DNA of 14,512 nucleotides from positions 1 to 14,512 of the forward strand of contig JAFRWH010000236.1 in NCBI GenBank assembly GCA_017438085.1, written 5' to 3'. The position numbers and the translations under genes are program-made. How positions within the stretch are numbered: position 1 is the stretch's first letter; every line of letters begins with the position of its first letter. Below are positions 12,971 through 14,512 of the stretch, one piece after another. Under the pieces are notes generated by a model, which was not told where the DNA came from, searched no databases, and worked only from the letters and a program-made list of their open reading frames with translations. This DNA comes from Bacillota bacterium (GTDB lineage Bacteria; Bacillota_A; Clostridia; Peptostreptococcales; Anaerovoracaceae).

Positions 12971-13840
12971 ATGGCTGTTATCTGCCGCGTCGCAAAACCT
13001 GATGAATATCAGGCTATGATAGAAGTTGAAAAGACGGTTTTCCCCGGGCATTATTATCTGCCGGATGTGGAAGAGAACTTTAAGGATCCGAAGAGGGGCG
13101 TACTGCTGGTGTCCGAAGAGGACGGAAAGATCACAGGCGTGGACCATGTGGGCTTCCTCTGCGACGGAAGCGGCTGGATGGAAACCCTGCGCGTTCTGCC
13201 GGAATATCAGGGCAGGGGAGCAGGCAATGCCATCTGGAAAAAGGCGCTTGAGATCTGCGAGGAGAACAAGCTGAACGCGCTGAGGATGTATACAGGCCTT
13301 ACAAACGTCAGGTCCAAGCATCTCGGCGAAAAGTTCGGTCTTTCCGTGGCAGTTCAGACTCAGGAAGCCAATCTTCTTAAAGAGGAATTCAGGCCCGAAT
13401 TCGCAGCTCCCGCAGGCAAAAGCCCCGAGGAGGCTTTCGGTTTTGAGAAGGTGACGGATGGCGCAAGGGCTTACGAGCTGATCAGGCCGTACGCAGAGGG
13501 TTATCAGAATTATATCTGCTTCAACAGGACCTATGTGCCCCTGAATGAGCAGGTCTGCGCATGGCTGGCGGATCAGGGCTTCGTCTATGCCTGCGGAAGC
13601 AATGTTGCAGTGCTCGGCGGCCGTTACATGAGAAAGCACGCGCTGCATATAGGCGTGATCGGAGGCGATCTGGAGCTCTGCCTTGCATTTGCCATGGCAA
13701 AGTTTGCTGAAAGCGGGCTGCCCAAGTTCACCTGCATGTATCCCTCAGTCCGCGAGGATATAAGGGAAGCCCTCCGCGCAAAGGGCTTTGCCATTCCCGA
13801 GAACCACATCATAATGCTGGAAAGAAAATTCGACTGGTAA
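12971..13840 (+). CDS. GNAT acetyltransferase with C-terminal GNAT-like half
   Basis: From the ATG at 12971 the protein has 289 residues. AAAGGGAGG, ending 7 nt upstream, decides this start over an in-frame ATG at 12875 that would add 32 residues with no family likeness. The N-terminal half is a normal GNAT domain: METLRVLPEYQGRGAGNAIW (70-89) with the acetyl-CoA loop Q80-G-R-G-A-G85, then MYTGLTNVRSKHLGEKFGL, typical of motif B. The C-terminal half (about 155-289) has a similar length and pattern but no clear Q/R-x-x-G-x-G loop, so it may be a degenerate second GNAT domain. The substrate is unknown. It is downstream of htrA but probably a separate unit. Confidence 0.85.
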   Translation: MAVICRVAKPDEYQAMIEVEKTVFPGHYYLPDVEENFKDPKRGVLLVSEEDGKITGVDHVGFLCDGSGWMETLRVLPEYQGRGAGNAIWKKALEICEENKLNALRMYTGLTNVRSKHLGEKFGLSVAVQTQEANLLKEEFRPEFAAPAGKSPEEAFGFEKVTDGARAYELIRPYAEGYQNYICFNRTYVPLNEQVCAWLADQGFVYACGSNVAVLGGRYMRKHALHIGVIGGDLELCLAFAMAKFAESGLPKFTCMYPSVREDIREALRAKGFAIPENHIIMLERKFDW

Positions 13841-13943
13841 AATACGGCGCGCGTCAGGCGTTTCGGAAGACCCGGAGCCGGTGTTTGACTGAGAGCGCTT
13901 GCTGTAAGATCCGCTGCATCAACCGGTATTCAGGCAAAAGAAA

Positions 13944-13980
13944 AATGACCCTGCGCCATGCAGGGTCATTGCTGTTTTTG
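13944..13980. terminator. Bidirectional intrinsic terminator between the GNAT gene and arsR
   Basis: AATGACCCTGC (13944-13954) pairs perfectly with GCAGGGTCATT (13960-13970) around GCCAT. On the minus strand the stem is followed by TTTTTCTTTTG, a good terminator for the ArsR-family gene. On the plus strand GCTGTTTTTG follows, which is weaker but adequate. Confidence 0.9.
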
Positions 13981-13988
13981 GCCATGTC

Positions 13989-14324
13989 CTAGCTCTCCGC
14001 TTCCGGGCGGGAATTGAGCTTTCGGATGGAATTGAGATACTTGCCCAGAACAGAAATGTTTACGAAATAATAAGTCTTGGTCTCTTTGCTCTGAGTGTCT
14101 ACAAGGCCGGAAACCACCAGTTTTTTAAGATGCTGGGAAATAGTCGCCTGAGAGTAATCGAATTCCGCAACACGATCCTTGTTGCAGACCATGCGGCGCT
14201 GCAGGTTCTCCGTATAAATGAACCTGAAGATCTCTACCCTTGCGGGATGGGCAAAAGCATCAGAACAGCTGGCGATCAGTTGGATATCCTCGCCGGATAA
14301 AATATCATCCCTGCGAATCCTCAT
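13989..14324 (-). CDS. ArsR-family (winged helix) transcriptional regulator
   Basis: The 111-residue protein has the ArsR layout: CSDAFAHPARVEIFRFI (20-36) as first helices, the recognition helix DYSQATISQHLKKLVVSGL (57-75) and the wing DTQSKETKTYYFVN (76-89). The ELCVCDL metal site of ArsR/SmtB sensors is absent; only C20 and C47 are present, so the signal is unknown and a redox or other input is possible. The ATG (14322-14324 complement) has AAAGGAG 8 nt upstream. An inverted repeat overlaps that leader, suggesting autorepression. A divergent gene starts at 14503 and is the likely second target. It ends at a bidirectional terminator shared with the GNAT gene. Confidence 0.9.
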   Translation of the reverse strand: MRIRRDDILSGEDIQLIASCSDAFAHPARVEIFRFIYTENLQRRMVCNKDRVAEFDYSQATISQHLKKLVVSGLVDTQSKETKTYYFVNISVLGKYLNSIRKLNSRPEAES

Positions 14325-14336
14325 TGTAACATCTCC

Positions 14337-14355
14337 TTTAGTATTGCTTACTAAA
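14337..14355 (-). promoter_or_regulatory. Inverted repeat in the arsR leader, candidate operator
   Basis: TTTAGTA (14337-14343) and TACTAAA (14349-14355) form a perfect 7-5-7 dyad. Its inner end overlaps the arsR ribosome binding site (14333-14340). As DNA it suits a dimeric ArsR regulator. As RNA it would form a hairpin covering part of that site. Use as operator is inferred. Confidence 0.55.
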
Positions 14356-14368
14356 TCACATCAAAAAA

Positions 14369-14397
14369 AATATAACCGACATTAGCTGTACTTATAA
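14369..14397 (-). promoter_or_regulatory. Candidate promoter of the ArsR-family gene
   Basis: On the minus strand TTATAA (complement of 14392-14397) is 17 bp from TATATT (complement of 14369-14374). Transcription would begin near 14362, placing the inverted repeat in the first bases of the transcript. The -35 is weak (four of six). Confidence 0.4.
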
Positions 14398-14440
14398 TAA
14401 CACAATGCGGAGAAAAAATCACAAAATTTTAGGAAATATA

Positions 14441-14454
14441 TGATATACTATAAT
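14441..14454 (+). promoter_or_regulatory. Candidate extended -10 promoter of the divergent gene
   Basis: TGATATACT (14441-14449) fits the extended -10 form TGnTATAAT, and an overlapping TATAAT lies at 14449-14454. No good -35 is seen at 16-18 bp. The surrounding 14360-14460 stretch is very AT-rich. A small hairpin (GCACGCA at 14470-14476 with TGCAGTGC at 14481-14488) lies before the following ribosome binding site. Confidence 0.45.
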
Positions 14455-14502
14455 ACCCGTGAATAAACCGCACGCATTTTTGCAGTGCAGAAAGGAGCGG
14501 TC

Positions 14503-14512
14503 TTGAAGAAAC
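14503..14512 (+). CDS. Start of a gene cut by the window edge
   Basis: AAAGGAG (14491-14497) is followed 5 nt later by TTG AAG AAA, giving Met-Lys-Lys if TTG is the start. Only three codons are visible, so no product can be named. The Lys-Lys opening would fit a signal peptide or many cytoplasmic proteins. It is divergent from the ArsR-family gene and is its most likely regulatory target. Confidence 0.5.

Overview
The window looks like an origin-proximal chromosomal segment of a member of the Bacillota, most probably an anaerobic clostridium. The evidence is the order mnmG-rsmG ... parA(soj)-parB(spo0J), parS sites of the Bacillus type, strong AAAGGAGG-type ribosome binding sites, and a yycH-yycI-yycJ-htrA block. 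No species can be named from sequence alone. No dnaA, rpmH, noc, walR or walK lies in the window.

Layout. Positions 1-886 hold the end of mnmG and the overlapping rsmG. Positions 898-5044 hold a tightly packed, same-strand accessory run. It contains a tandem GNAT-GNAT acetyltransferase, an ACT-domain protein, a second tandem GNAT-GNAT protein, a single GNAT, an ASCH-domain protein, a small membrane protein and a flavin-reductase-like protein. Three parS palindromes sit in the non-coding joints of this stretch (2322, 4258 and 5153); the last lies in the AT-rich leader of parA. parA and parB (5291-7049) overlap by 8 bp and end at a strong bidirectional terminator. Converging on it from the other strand is rnhA (RNase HI, 7225-7779). 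Its last codons are part of a degenerate tandem repeat of about 33 bp that runs into the terminator stem.

Positions 7954-12849 hold an envelope-related block: a small exported protein, YycH-like and YycI-like single-pass membrane proteins, the YycJ/WalJ metallo-beta-lactamase-fold protein and a membrane-anchored HtrA protease. In many Firmicutes these genes follow the WalRK two-component system, which is absent here. A further GNAT protein follows. The window closes with a minus-strand ArsR-family regulator, its own inverted repeat, and the first codons of a divergent gene cut off by the window edge.

How it works together. ParA, ParB and the three parS sites form a complete origin-segregation module. 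The surrounding acetyltransferase-rich run has no evident shared pathway. Nothing here looks like a defence island, CRISPR array, prophage or insertion sequence. The most unusual signals are a terminator-like hairpin inside the start of the yycH-like gene, written in atypical codons; a second GNAT domain that keeps its own ideal ribosome binding site inside a fused gene; the repeat spanning the rnhA stop codon; and an inverted repeat that both overlaps the arsR ribosome binding site and could act as its operator.
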